64,000 bases of DNA, from assembly GCF_026342405.1 (NCBI RefSeq), contig NZ_JAPEMU010000001.1:1178001-1242000 (forward strand). Direction: 5' to 3'. Below are positions 1-8,876 of this stretch, piece by piece. Below the pieces are notes generated by a model that worked only from the letters and a program-made list of their open reading frames with translations, did not search any database and was not told the origin of the DNA. The DNA comes from Kitasatospora sp. NBC_00240 (GTDB lineage: Bacteria > Actinomycetota > Actinomycetes > Streptomycetales > Streptomycetaceae). Position numbers and translations under genes: made by a program. Positions within the stretch are counted from its first letter, which is position 1; each line of letters opens with the position of its first letter.

Positions 1-214
1 GAGCCCGTTCCAGCAGTGACGGCGGCGCGGGGCCCGGTGCACCGTGCGCGCGCCCGGCCGTAGGCCGCCGCCGCAACTCCCCTGCGCGGGCACGCGGGAA
101 GTGCCTTCCTGCTGGAACGACGGGAGCTTGGTCAAGCCCTGTCGCTCCAGCCCGGAAGGCACTTCCGTCGTCCGCCCCGAGCGGGACGCCGCCCGGGGCA
201 GGCCCGGAGGCCAG

Positions 215-1557
215 CGTCCTACGCGGGCGAAGGGCACCCGGAAGGTGTCATGGTCGTCCTTCTCGTGGGAGGTGGAGGGGTCCGCGCTGTACGGCGCGGT
301 CGCCGCGTCCAGCACGGTCGGGTCCTGGGGCAGGGAGCCGATGGCCGACTGCCCGAAGGTGGGGATCAGCATGATGCCCAGGCCCCGGCTCTCCAGGGTG
401 GCCCGGTCGATGCCCAGGGCCTGCAGCGGGATGTTCATCTCGTAGGTGGTGTCCTGGGCCGGGCTGTGCCCTGCCGCTAGCAGGTTCTGGTACCGGGCGG
501 CGTCGGCCAGGTCGGCGGGCAGGTATCCGGGCAGCGTTGTGCCAGCCGACCATGTCGGCGATGCCCCGGTCGCGGTCGGTGCAGGTCCAGGTGTTGTCGG
601 CGCAGTTGACGTCGGTGACGTAGCCGTCTCCGTCGGCGGGCGACGAGTCGTCCTTGTCGGCGAAGCGGAAGCCGGAGTAGACCTGCGGGGTGCCGTGGTT
701 CCAGGCCAGTTCGAAGATGTGCGCCAGCTGTCACTTGGAGCCGCTGTTGCAGGTGAGTGTGGTCCGGTCGCGCTCCAGGTCGTGGTTGGTCACCATGACC
801 GCGGACTTGTCCCTCGGTTCGAAGCCCCAGCTCCGGCCGAAGGTGCTCAGGTTGGCGATGTTGCCGTTGAACTGGTCCTTCAGCTTGTAGGCGTAGGTGA
901 ACTCCAGCACGCTGCCGTTGCCCTCGAACGCGGCCGGCGCGAGCTGACCGCCGCTGCCGGGGAAGATCTCCTGGTAGACGTAGGGCCGCCCGCCCCAGGT
1001 GGTGTCGCGCACCCGGGAGAGGATGTTCGCCATGTCGGCCTGGGCGACATGCTTGGCCGCGTCCACCCGGAAGCCGTCCACCCCCGCGTCGACCATGCCG
1101 TTCAGGTAGCCGGCGATCCTGCCCCGGACGGTGTCCGACTCGGTGTTCAGGTCCGACAGGAGACCAGCTGGCACTCCTGGACCTGGGTGACGTTGTTCCA
1201 GTCGTTGATGCCCAGGTCCGCGTTCGGGCACGGCGGCGAGCCGTGGAAGTCCGCACGGCTGTAGGGGATGTCGTTGTACGTGTACGTCGCCGTGTTGAAG
1301 CTCGCGCCGCCGTAGGAGCTGGTGCTGCTCCGGTTCACGCCGCCGGTGTGGTTGATCACCGCGTCGGCGTAGACCTTCACCCCGGCGTTGTGACAGGCCG
1401 TCACCATGGCCTTGAACTGCGCCTCGGTACCCATCCGGCTGCTCAGGCCGTACGAGACGGGCTGGTAGAGCTCCCACCAGGGGTGGGCCCCGCTCAGCTT
1501 GATCGAGTCGGCGGGCGGGGCGACCTGGACGGCGCCGTAGCCCTTCGGGCCGAGCAC
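215..1557 (-). pseudogene. Broken secreted alpha-amylase (GH13)
   Basis: Remnant of an extracellular starch-degrading GH13 alpha-amylase. Recognisable pieces in order are LGPKGYGAVQVAPP, the region I motif DAVINHT, region II GFRVDAAKH with the nucleophile Asp, the acid Glu in YQEIFPGSG, region IV TNHD, and a C-terminal carbohydrate-binding-like part (QALGIDRATLESRGLGIM, DHDTFRVPFARVG). The reading frame is interrupted several times: an upstream stop at about 1578 removes the N-terminus and signal peptide, there is a frameshift near 1160, an in-frame TGA at 731-733 and another frameshift near 540. The end of the barrel appears to be deleted and joined directly to the C-terminal module. It cannot make an active enzyme. 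Confidence 0.85.
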
Positions 1558-1615
1558 GGTGGCGGTTCGACCGGCCGTCTAGGCGGGGCTCGTCGGCGGC
1601 GGAACGGACGGCCGA

Positions 1616-3457
1616 TCAGCCCTGTGGCTGCGGCCGGGGAATGTCCTGCTCGCACCAGATGACCTTGCCGGTGCTGGTGTAGCGGGTGCCCCAGCGCGCA
1701 CTGAGCTGGGCGACCAGGAAGAGCCCCCGGCCGCCTTCGTCGTTGGCCGCGGCGTACCGCAGGTGCGGGGCGGTGCTGCTGGCGTCGGAGACCTCGCAGA
1801 TCAGCCGGCGGTCGTGGAGCAGTCGCACGCCGATCGGGCCGGCGGCATGGCGCACCGCGTTGGTGACCAGTTCGCTCAGCATCAGCTCGGTGCCGAAGAC
1901 CAGTGCGTCCAGGCCCCACCGTTCCAACTGGCGGGTGGCGGCGGCGCGGGCCTCGGCGACGGCGGCCGGGTCGGAGCGCACCTCCCACTCGACGATCCGG
2001 TCCGGTGGCAGGGCCCGGGTGGTGGCGACGAGCAGGGCGACGTCGTCCTCGTGACGGGCCGGCAGCATCGCCTCCAGGACGGCCTGGCAGGTCTCCTCCG
2101 GGGTCCGGCCGGGTGGGGCCAGCGCCTCGCTGAGCAGTCGCAGCCCGATGTCGATGTCCCGGGTGCGGGCCTCCACCAGGCCGTCGGTGTAGAGGACGAG
2201 CCGGCTGCCCTCGGGAAGTTCCACCTCGGCGGTGGTGAACGGCAGGCCGCGGAAGCCCAGCGGGGGGCCGACGGGCGTGTCGGGGATCTCGACCGTGCCG
2301 TCCGGGTGGACCAGGACGGCGGGCAGATGGCCGGCCCGGGCGATCTGGCACCGCCGGGAGGTCGGGTCGTAGATGGCGTACAGGCAGGTGGCGCCCACCA
2401 CGACGTCGGTGCCGCTGGCCGTCTCCTCCTCGTCGATGCGGCTGACGACGTCGTCGAGGTGGGTGAGGAGCTCGTCGGGCGGCAGGTCCAGCGCCGAGAA
2501 GTTGTGCACGGCGGTGCGCAGCCGGCCCATCGTGGCCGCGGCGTGCACGCCGTGCCCGACCACGTCGCCGACCACCAGGGCGACCCGGGCGCCCGACAGC
2601 GGGATGACGTCGAACCAGTCGCCGCCCACACCCGCGTGGGCCGGCAGGTAGCGGAAGGCGGCGTCCACGGCGTTCTGCGCGGGCAGGCCCCGCGGCAGCA
2701 GGCTGCGCTGGAGGGTCATCGCCATGGCCTGACTGCCGGTGATCGCCGCGGCCAGCTGTTCCTGGGTGGTGTAACGGGCCTCGAAGACACCGTTGTTGCG
2801 CCCGAGGCGGAGGACCGCGACGCGATCGGAGACCGCCTGCACGTCGTCGAGGTTGTGGCTGACGAGGATCACGGCGTGACCGCGGTCGCGCAGTCGGCGG
2901 ATCAGTTCCAGGGTCTGGGCGGTCTGTTCCAGTCCGAGCGCGGCGGTCGGCTCGTCGAGGATCACCAGATCGGGCCGGCCGATCAGGGAGCGGGCGATCG
3001 CCACAGCCTGCCGCTGGCCGCCGGAGAGGGAGGCGACCGGGATCCGGAGGCTGGGCAGGCGGATGGACAGGCTGTCGAACACCTCCTGGGCCCGGCGCTC
3101 CATCTCGACCTCGCGCAGCAGCCCGAACCTGCGCAGTTCGTGGCCGAGGAAGAGGTTGGCGACGGCGTCCAGACCGTCGCAGAGCGCGAGGTCCTGGTAG
3201 ACCGTCGCGATGCCCAACTCCTGGGCGTCGAGCGGCCGGCGGACATCGACCGGCCGGCCGCGCCACTCGATCACGCCGCTGTCCGGCTGATGGACGCCGG
3301 AGACCGTCTTGACGAGAGTGGACTTGCCGGCCCCGTTGTCGCCCACCAGGGCGACGATCTCGCCGGGGCCGATGTCGAGGTGGACGGAGTTGAGCGCCTG
3401 CAGGGAGGCGAACCGCTTGGAGATCCCGCGCAGCGACAACAGGGGAACCCTGCCCAC
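1616..3457 (-). CDS. ABC ATPase - SpoIIE-type PP2C phosphatase - HATPase fusion protein
   Basis: A 613-residue protein joining three domains in one frame. Residues 1-240 are a sugar-importer type ABC ATPase (Walker A GDNGAGKST at 39-47, LSGGQ at 144-148, Walker B LVILDEP at 164-170, H-loop His201). Residues 250-480 are a SpoIIE/PP2C serine phosphatase with the metal-binding motifs GGDWFD (278-283), VGDVVGHG (297-304) and YTDG (423-426). Residues 490-613 are an RsbW-like HATPase (N-box ELVTNAVRHA at 529-538, G-box GGRGLFLV at 575-582). The GTG start at 3457 was chosen because GGAGG lies 8 bases upstream; the open frame further upstream lacks coding character. Phosphatase plus anti-sigma kinase domains suggest a partner-switching regulator of a sigma factor. 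The ABC domain has no permease beside it, so it may be a nucleotide sensor rather than a transport motor (inference). Confidence 0.9.
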   Translation of the reverse strand: MGRVPLLSLRGISKRFASLQALNSVHLDIGPGEIVALVGDNGAGKSTLVKTVSGVHQPDSGVIEWRGRPVDVRRPLDAQELGIATVYQDLALCDGLDAVANLFLGHELRRFGLLREVEMERRAQEVFDSLSIRLPSLRIPVASLSGGQRQAVAIARSLIGRPDLVILDEPTAALGLEQTAQTLELIRRLRDRGHAVILVSHNLDDVQAVSDRVAVLRLGRNNGVFEARYTTQEQLAAAITGSQAMAMTLQRSLLPRGLPAQNAVDAAFRYLPAHAGVGGDWFDVIPLSGARVALVVGDVVGHGVHAAATMGRLRTAVHNFSALDLPPDELLTHLDDVVSRIDEEETASGTDVVVGATCLYAIYDPTSRRCQIARAGHLPAVLVHPDGTVEIPDTPVGPPLGFRGLPFTTAEVELPEGSRLVLYTDGLVEARTRDIDIGLRLLSEALAPPGRTPEETCQAVLEAMLPARHEDDVALLVATTRALPPDRIVEWEVRSDPAAVAEARAAATRQLERWGLDALVFGTELMLSELVTNAVRHAAGPIGVRLLHDRRLICEVSDASSTAPHLRYAAANDEGGRGLFLVAQLSARWGTRYTSTGKVIWCEQDIPRPQPQG

Positions 3458-3673
3458 CTGCCCACCTCCGCTCGTCCGCGATCCGCCGGTCTCCTGCCGT
3501 GAGTCTGCCCGTCGGGAGGGCCGAAGCGCGGCACAACGCGCCGCGCCATGGCCGGTCGGCCCCTGCGCAGGACCCTGCGGGGCGGCCCCATGGGGCCGTG
3601 CGGAGTACCGCCCTTCCTGACCGGTGGCCATCCCTGCGGGCGGGGAGGCAAGCACGCGAAAGGGACTCCTTCT

Positions 3674-3698
3674 ATACATACAGACTGCATGTATGTAT
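3674..3698. promoter_or_regulatory. Palindromic operator, probably of the TetR regulator
   Basis: Perfect 9-base inverted repeat ATACATACA / TGTATGTAT around a 7-base spacer. It lies 54 bases before the MDMPI gene and is AT-rich against its surroundings. The TetR gene is the second gene of the same transcript, so autoregulation through this site is the simplest reading. It could also act on the divergent fusion gene that starts at 3457. Confidence 0.65.
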
Positions 3699-3752
3699 GG
3701 TCGAGCCTTGAGCGCCCCGACAAGAAGCAGCGGAGCAAAGGGAGTTGACGAC

Positions 3753-4409
3753 ATGACAGAGATCGGCAAGGCACACGTGACCGAGGGCCTCGCCACCGAG
3801 TACGCGGCGTTCGCCGAGCTGGTGGCGCAACTGGATGCGGCCGCGTGGTCGGCACCGACCCGCTGCACGGGCTGGCAGGTCCGCGATGTCGTCGGGCACG
3901 TGACCGGCACGGCGATCGACTCGGCCGACGGCACCATCGGCGCGCGCACCCCGGACCAGCAGGCCCGGGCACTGCGCGACAGCACGCCCCAGGAGCTCGC
4001 CGCCGCACTGGGGGCGGCGGCGGCCCGCCTCGGCACGGCGTTCGACGGGTTCGACGACGCGCGCTGGGCCACGGTGCTCCCCCGCACCGGCCGGACGGTC
4101 CTCAACGGCGTCCTGACCCTGTGGTACGACACCTTCGTGCACGCGGACGACATCCGCGCCGCCCTCGGGCAGCCCTCCGGCCGCGGCCCCGGCCTCGCCG
4201 CGGGCGTGCACTGGCTGAGGTCCGAACTGGACCGGCTGGAGCGCGGGCCAGCCACCCTCAAGCTCACCGGCCTGGAAACCTTGGAGATCGGCAGCGGCGG
4301 CCCGGTCGTCGGCGGGGACCCGCTGCAGTTCCTCCTCGTCGCCACCGGACGTCTCGACCCCGCGCTGCTCGGCCTCGACGAAAGCTTCAACGTGTACTCC
4401 GTACGATGA
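3753..4409 (+). CDS. Maleylpyruvate isomerase family mycothiol-dependent enzyme
   Basis: A 218-residue member of the MDMPI/DinB-like family, four-helix-bundle enzymes that use mycothiol as thiol cofactor. The typical opening TRCTGWQVRDVVGHVTG with the first metal-ligand His is present, followed by DTFVHADDIR carrying the second His and Asp. The ATG at 3753 follows an AAAGGGAG ribosome site; the longer open frame upstream crosses the palindromic operator and is unlikely to be translated. The TetR gene follows after 4 bases, so the pair is probably one operon. The substrate is unknown; a detoxification role controlled by the TetR ligand is an inference. Confidence 0.8.
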   Translation: MTEIGKAHVTEGLATEYAAFAELVAQLDAAAWSAPTRCTGWQVRDVVGHVTGTAIDSADGTIGARTPDQQARALRDSTPQELAAALGAAAARLGTAFDGFDDARWATVLPRTGRTVLNGVLTLWYDTFVHADDIRAALGQPSGRGPGLAAGVHWLRSELDRLERGPATLKLTGLETLEIGSGGPVVGGDPLQFLLVATGRLDPALLGLDESFNVYSVR

Positions 4410-4413
4410 GGCC

Positions 4414-5043
4414 ATGACGAAGAAGGCGGAACAGGGCGACGCGACGCGCCGGCAGCTCGTCGGGGCCGCGATCGCCCTGTTCACCGCGCACGGCTACGCG
4501 GACACCTCCACCACCAGGATCGTCGAGGCCGCCGGCGTCACCCGGGGCGCGCTGTACCACCACTTCCCCGACAAGGAGCACCTCTTCGAGGCCGCCTACC
4601 TGGCACTCCAGGCGGACGTCCACGCCCGTTGCGCGGCGGCCGCGGAAGCCGCGGACGGCGACCGGGTCACCCGGATGATGGCCGGCATGGATGCCTTCCT
4701 GACGGCGTGCCTGGAGAAGCCCGTCCAGCGCATCCTGCTGCTGGAGGGCCCCCTCGTCCTCGGCTGGGAGCGGTCGGTGCGCTTCGACGACCCTTACTGT
4801 GCACGCCAGTTGCTCCGCGCGGGGCTCGCTGCCGCCGCGCGGTCCGGGATCCTGCCGGCCGAACAGGCCGAGCCCCTCACCCACCTGCTCTACGGCGCGC
4901 TCCACCAGGCCGGTGTGTCCATCGCCGCCGCCGCCGACCCGACCGCACAGCGGTCCGTCATGAGCAAGGTGGTCGGCGACCTCGTGACCGCCCGCCTCCG
5001 GGGAAACGGCGACGACGGGACCGGCCACCGCGCCACCCCCTGA
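4414..5043 (+). CDS. TetR family transcriptional regulator
   Basis: A 209-residue repressor-type protein. Residues 9-60 form the TetR helix-turn-helix (TRIVEAAGVTRGALYHHFPDKEHLFEAAY pattern), and the rest is a helical ligand-binding domain. It starts 4 bases after the MDMPI stop, so it is co-transcribed and likely controls that gene through the palindrome at 3674-3698. The inducer cannot be told from sequence. Confidence 0.9.
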   Translation: MTKKAEQGDATRRQLVGAAIALFTAHGYADTSTTRIVEAAGVTRGALYHHFPDKEHLFEAAYLALQADVHARCAAAAEAADGDRVTRMMAGMDAFLTACLEKPVQRILLLEGPLVLGWERSVRFDDPYCARQLLRAGLAAAARSGILPAEQAEPLTHLLYGALHQAGVSIAAAADPTAQRSVMSKVVGDLVTARLRGNGDDGTGHRATP

Positions 5044-5671
5044 CGGCGCACCGACGCTCCGCACGACAGCCCGCCACCCACCGCCGCCCACCGCGTCGGA
5101 CCGACGGCCGCCGCACTCCTCCCAGCGTTCTCGTGAACCGGACGACCTCCTCGCCGGATCGGCCGATGAAGTCCCACCACACGGCGGGCGGCGACGGACA
5201 AGGCGGGCGGAGGCGAACCGAAGCGCGCTCAGCGGTGCTCGGGGTTCTCGAAGTCGAAGCGGCAGCCCGCGTCCCACTCGGAGCGCTGGTTACCGGTGCG
5301 CCGGGATGCCGCCGGCGTCCTTGAGCATCCGGGCCAGGTGCAGCGGGTTCCAGGTCATGAAGGTGGTGTTGCGGTTGGTGAAATCGTTCTCCGGACCGCC
5401 CGACCCCTCATCCACCGCCCCGGTCACCCAGCCAGACGATCTTCACTGGGGACACAGTGACGAACAGCGGGACCGTGCCGGGGACGAGGAGACCGATGAG
5501 CGCGGCGGAGTCAGACGTCCGCCGGGTGCGGAGAGGAGGAAGTGCGGCAGTCCACCGATTCCGAGCATGAGCAGGACACCGAGGCGTTCGCCACGGAGCG
5601 CGCGGACCGTGCGCCCAGGCTGGACGACCCGATCCCCCTGACCGTCAGGGCGAACGAGGTCCACAGCTTGG
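5044..5671. other. Intergenic stretch with gene debris
   Basis: No intact gene is visible. At 5230-5420 lies a decayed copy of the flavodoxin-like gene end (separate entry). Minus-strand fragments at 5443-5664 contain hydrophobic runs (VLLMLGIGGLPHFLL, then SAALIGLLVPGTVPLFVTV in another frame). These may be the remains of a membrane protein, but I cannot name it. Confidence 0.4.
5230..5420 (-). pseudogene. C-terminal fragment of a flavodoxin/NADPH-dependent FMN reductase-like gene
   Basis: About 190 bases that closely match the last part of the intact minus-strand gene at 26913-27629, including the terminal codons for CRFDFENPEHR and the segment DFTNRNTTFMTWN. A base change and a one-base deletion (GGTTACCGGTGCGCC against GGTTGCCGTGCGCC) break the frame. 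The similarity ends near 5420. It is a leftover of a duplication or of transfer of a gene pair that occurs again at 25-28 kb. Confidence 0.8.
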
Positions 5672-6172
5672 TCAGTGGGTGGCGAACCGTGGGGTGTTGT
5701 CGGTCAGGCCTTGGAAGCTGCGGTCGCAGTGGACGAGCGGTGCGCCGTCGCCGGTGTACGTCGCCTCGACGCGTCCGATGAGGATGGAGTGGTCGCCGCC
5801 GTCGACGACCTGGTGCAGTGAACAGGCCACCCGGACCAGGGCTTCGGGTATGCCGGGCAGTCCGAGTTCCAGCGGCGCTGTGACGCCGTCGGCGAACCGG
5901 TCCACTCCCGACGTGGCGAAGCGACGGGCGATGTCCGACTGGTCCCCGCGCAAAACATTGATCATGAAGCGGTCGGTGGAGGTGAAGGCCTCATGGGTGC
6001 TGGCCGCCTTGTCCAGGCAGATCAGCACCAGAGGCGGGTCCAGGGACAGTGAGCGGAACGAGCTCGCCGTGAAGCCCCAGCGCTGTCCCGTGGCGTCGAC
6101 CGTGGTGGCCACCGTGACCGGACCGGGGACACGAGCCATGGCCCGGGTGAACTCTGAAGGTGCGAAGGCCAT
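5672..6172 (-). CDS. Flavin reductase family protein
   Basis: A 166-residue flavin:NAD(P)H oxidoreductase of the HpaC/ActVB/DszD type, which supplies reduced FMN or FAD to two-component monooxygenases. Typical features are MARVPGPVTVATTVD at the N-terminus, WGFTASSFRSLSLDPPLVLICLD (flavin-binding strand and turn), FMINVLRGDQ, and the C-terminal HQVVDGGDHSILIGRV. The ATG follows a GAAAGG site. It is the last gene of the minus-strand block and a natural partner for the DszC-like monooxygenase upstream, although 420 bases separate them. Confidence 0.9.
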   Translation of the reverse strand: MAFAPSEFTRAMARVPGPVTVATTVDATGQRWGFTASSFRSLSLDPPLVLICLDKAASTHEAFTSTDRFMINVLRGDQSDIARRFATSGVDRFADGVTAPLELGLPGIPEALVRVACSLHQVVDGGDHSILIGRVEATYTGDGAPLVHCDRSFQGLTDNTPRFATH

Positions 6173-6592
6173 CGGTTTTCTCGCCTTTCGGGGTGTACCG
6201 GAGCAGGGAAAGCGGCAGGTGGACGCTCAGGACGGCACCTCCTGACGCACGAAGGTTCTGAGGCAGGAGGTGGATCCGGTTCGTATACCGCCGCGAGTCC
6301 TCGCTCAACCGGACGACGCGATTTCACACGCCGGCACGGGGCAGCAACGTCGTGCCGATGGGAGTCGGCCCGTCCCCGGCGTCGGTCAGGCCGGCCGCGA
6401 CGGCCTGACCAACCAGGCACGGGGCGGCCGGCCTGTCGACGACCGGGGGCATCACTGCGGCATCCCGCGGCCCGCGGGAACATCCCGCGCCACCTTGGAA
6501 CGCCGTGGCCACGAGCTGCGGAACTCGGGCGTAGAGGTCGGCGGACGGGCCGACCGGGGAAGCCCGTCGGGAGTCACCGTCGTCGGCGTCCC
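6173..6592. other. Gap between monooxygenase and flavin reductase
   Basis: About 420 bases with no frame that looks coding on either strand. I see no strong hairpin. It may hold a separate promoter for the flavin reductase gene, but no clear motif was recognised. Confidence 0.4.
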
Positions 6593-7816
6593 CTACTCGG
6601 TCGCCGTCTTCGTCGTGGCGGGGGTTCCCACCTCCCAGTCGACGGGCGGCGGATTGCCGTTGAGAAGCCAGTCTCCGATGGCCCGCTGTTTGAAGATCAC
6701 GGGGTTGTGGCTGGCGACCGTCCTCGAGTTGCGCCAGTGCCGGTCGAGATCGCGGCCGACACTCGTTGCCGAGGCGCCGAGCGCGTTGAACAGCAGGGTC
6801 GCCGAGCGCGGTACCAACTCGGAGAGCATCACTTGCGCCTGCTCGGAGCGGATTTCCGCCACGATGTTCGCCTCACGGTCCTCCTCCGAATCACGCCCGG
6901 CGACGCCCGTCTCCGAGGCCCGCTGCAAGGCCTCCCCCACTCCTCGGACCAGCGCCCGCGCCGTAAAGGCTATGGACGAGATCTCCCCCACGACGGATTG
7001 GATATTAGGGTCGTCCTTGGCGAGATCGGCGGAGCTGTGTGAATAGTTGCGCCCGCGACTTCGCACCGCTTCGGTGATGTCTCGCTCAACGGCAACCGCA
7101 ATGCCCGCTTGCACGACGAGCAATATCCACTGGTAGAGCGCCGCTTGATAGCGGATGCGCTCCCCGAGGGGGGCGAGACCGCTAGCGTCGACGCTCGCCT
7201 CGTTGAGGAACAACGTGCCCGTGCCCGTGGTGCGCTGGCCGAATCCGTCCCAATTGTCCTGGACCGTGACGCCCGTTTGATGCAGCGCGACGAATCCGGC
7301 CACGTTCTGCCCCTGGTGGACTCCTGAGACGTCCGCCCAGTCCGCAAAGATGGAACCGGTCGTGTACTGCTTCCGACCGGAGACCGTCAGCTCATCGTCC
7401 TTGCAGGTGAAGGACGTCTTCTTCTGCCCCATCGTGATCGGCCCCGCCTCTGCCCAGGCGTTGCCCACCATGTCTCCGTCGAGAAGCCGGCCCAGCCACA
7501 GCTTTCGATAATCCTCGTCGGGGTGGTGCACTATGTCCTCGACGAACGCGATGTGGGCTCGAAAGATCTGCGGAATGTTGGAATCGGCCGCAGCCAGCTC
7601 GATGAGCACGTCTCCCCACTCGGGGATCGTGAGCCCGTCGCCGCCGAATTCCTTCGGTATGCGCAGCCGGCTGAAACCCGCTTCAGCGACGGCACGCACC
7701 TGCTCCCGCGGCAGCTCTCGGGCAAGGTCACGCGCGATCGCGCCCTCAGCCAGGCTGTTCACCACCGCCAGCACACTCGTCTTGGCCGATACGGTGCCCG
7801 GGTTTTCGGGTGTCAT
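6593..7816 (-). CDS. DszC/SfnB-like flavin-dependent monooxygenase (acyl-CoA dehydrogenase fold)
   Basis: A 407-residue protein of the acyl-CoA dehydrogenase superfamily, in the branch of DszC, SfnB and related FMNH2-dependent monooxygenases. Visible are the N-terminal helical domain (GFSRLRIPKEFGGDGLTIPEW), the central beta domain (GNAWAEAGPITMG, GRKQYTTGS) and the helical C-terminus ending in DLDRHWRNSRTVASHNPV, which is characteristic of this branch. The Trp-Asn-Ser segment and the lack of the usual dehydrogenase signature favour oxygenation over CoA-ester dehydrogenation. Relatives oxidise S, N or aromatic C atoms. It starts 4 bases after the methyltransferase stop, so it belongs to the same operon, and a flavin reductase lies downstream. 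Confidence 0.85.
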   Translation of the reverse strand: MTPENPGTVSAKTSVLAVVNSLAEGAIARDLARELPREQVRAVAEAGFSRLRIPKEFGGDGLTIPEWGDVLIELAAADSNIPQIFRAHIAFVEDIVHHPDEDYRKLWLGRLLDGDMVGNAWAEAGPITMGQKKTSFTCKDDELTVSGRKQYTTGSIFADWADVSGVHQGQNVAGFVALHQTGVTVQDNWDGFGQRTTGTGTLFLNEASVDASGLAPLGERIRYQAALYQWILLVVQAGIAVAVERDITEAVRSRGRNYSHSSADLAKDDPNIQSVVGEISSIAFTARALVRGVGEALQRASETGVAGRDSEEDREANIVAEIRSEQAQVMLSELVPRSATLLFNALGASATSVGRDLDRHWRNSRTVASHNPVIFKQRAIGDWLLNGNPPPVDWEVGTPATTKTATE

Positions 7817-7820
7817 CTAC

Positions 7821-8876
7821 CTAGCCCTTCTTCGGCTTCCGAACTACCTGCAGAGTCGAGTTGCCGAAGGCTTCCGTGTCGGTGTCCAGGCGGGCGAACT
7901 CCTCAAAGCCCGCGGCGGTCAGCTCGGAAAGCAGCGATTCCCCGGAACGCTCGGCGTAGTTCAACACCTCGAGGTCGATGGGCTTACGCTCGCCATCGAT
8001 CTCGACGTAGCGCGTGATGGTGCGTCCCGGCACCAGATCGGCAGCGACGGCGTCGTAGTCCTTGATGGTGTGGAAGCCACGGCCCCATTCCGAGGCACAG
8101 TGGTCGACTACGAAGTAGCCGCCAGGACGAAGCACTTCGAAGACGCGGGCGATGTGACGCGCCCGGTCCTCCGCCCGGTCGAGCATGTGCAGTGCACCCA
8201 TGTTGAGGGCCACGTCGAAGGACTCCGCCGCCACATCGCGCAGGAAGATGATGTCCTTCTCGATGAATCCATCGGCGGGAAGCCCCTCCTCCCGCGCCCG
8301 TCCACGCGCCCTTTCCAGGGCGCTGTGCGAGACGTCGAAAGAGGTCACGCTGCGACCGATACGGCCGCGCAGCAGAAAGAGGCTGTCGCGCCCTTCACCT
8401 GTGCCCAGGTCCAGAATGTCACCCTGAATTACCTCCGGATGACGTACCAGGATCTCCCGCAGGCTCGCGTTCTCGGAAAGGGCCTCCCAGGACACCGCAC
8501 CATGCTCGTAGACCTTTGCATAGCGGTCTTCGTAGCCGAAGTAGTAGCCCTTTTCCGCAACGTACTTGTGCATCGCGGAGAAAATCGGATAGTCCGCCGG
8601 GACCGTACATCGCTGCGGCTCCACCGTGGCGTCGCTGATGTACTCCGTATCCGGATGCACGGCCGTCAGCAAGAGCTTCTCTCCGGCCGCGATGCTGATC
8701 TTTTCGCCGACACCGACGACCGTCACGCCCTCGCGCAACTCATCCTCAGAATAACCGTCGTCAGGCAGCCGGTAGAAACCGATCCTGCCCCGCCTAACCG
8801 TCAGCGACGCCGGCTCCGGATAGTCGAGCTGCACCAATTCCTGCGTGTCCATGAGAACCGTGAGTTTCTGAGTCAT
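7821..8876 (-). CDS. SAM-dependent methyltransferase with N-terminal beta domain
   Basis: A 351-residue protein. The C-terminal two thirds is a class I methyltransferase with SAM-binding motif ILDLGTGEGRDSLFLL, motif II region TSFDVSHSAL, and FDVALNMGALHML and LRPGGYFVVDH later on. The layout resembles TehB-type enzymes. The first 90 or so residues form an extra region rich in beta strands that I cannot assign. The ATG at 8876 follows GGGGAA; the frame extends upstream but without coding character. The start lies inside the end of the preceding TTC38-like gene (83-base overlap), implying translational coupling. The substrate is unknown; in this context it is probably the product of the ATP-grasp ligase or its oxidised form. 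Confidence 0.85.
   Translation of the reverse strand: MTQKLTVLMDTQELVQLDYPEPASLTVRRGRIGFYRLPDDGYSEDELREGVTVVGVGEKISIAAGEKLLLTAVHPDTEYISDATVEPQRCTVPADYPIFSAMHKYVAEKGYYFGYEDRYAKVYEHGAVSWEALSENASLREILVRHPEVIQGDILDLGTGEGRDSLFLLRGRIGRSVTSFDVSHSALERARGRAREEGLPADGFIEKDIIFLRDVAAESFDVALNMGALHMLDRAEDRARHIARVFEVLRPGGYFVVDHCASEWGRGFHTIKDYDAVAADLVPGRTITRYVEIDGERKPIDLEVLNYAERSGESLLSELTAAGFEEFARLDTDTEAFGNSTLQVVRKPKKG

Noticed and set aside
3458..4390. Upstream extension of the ABC-phosphatase fusion frame
   Set aside because: The open frame continues antisense through the MDMPI gene and its operator, and a strong ribosome site supports the start at 3457.
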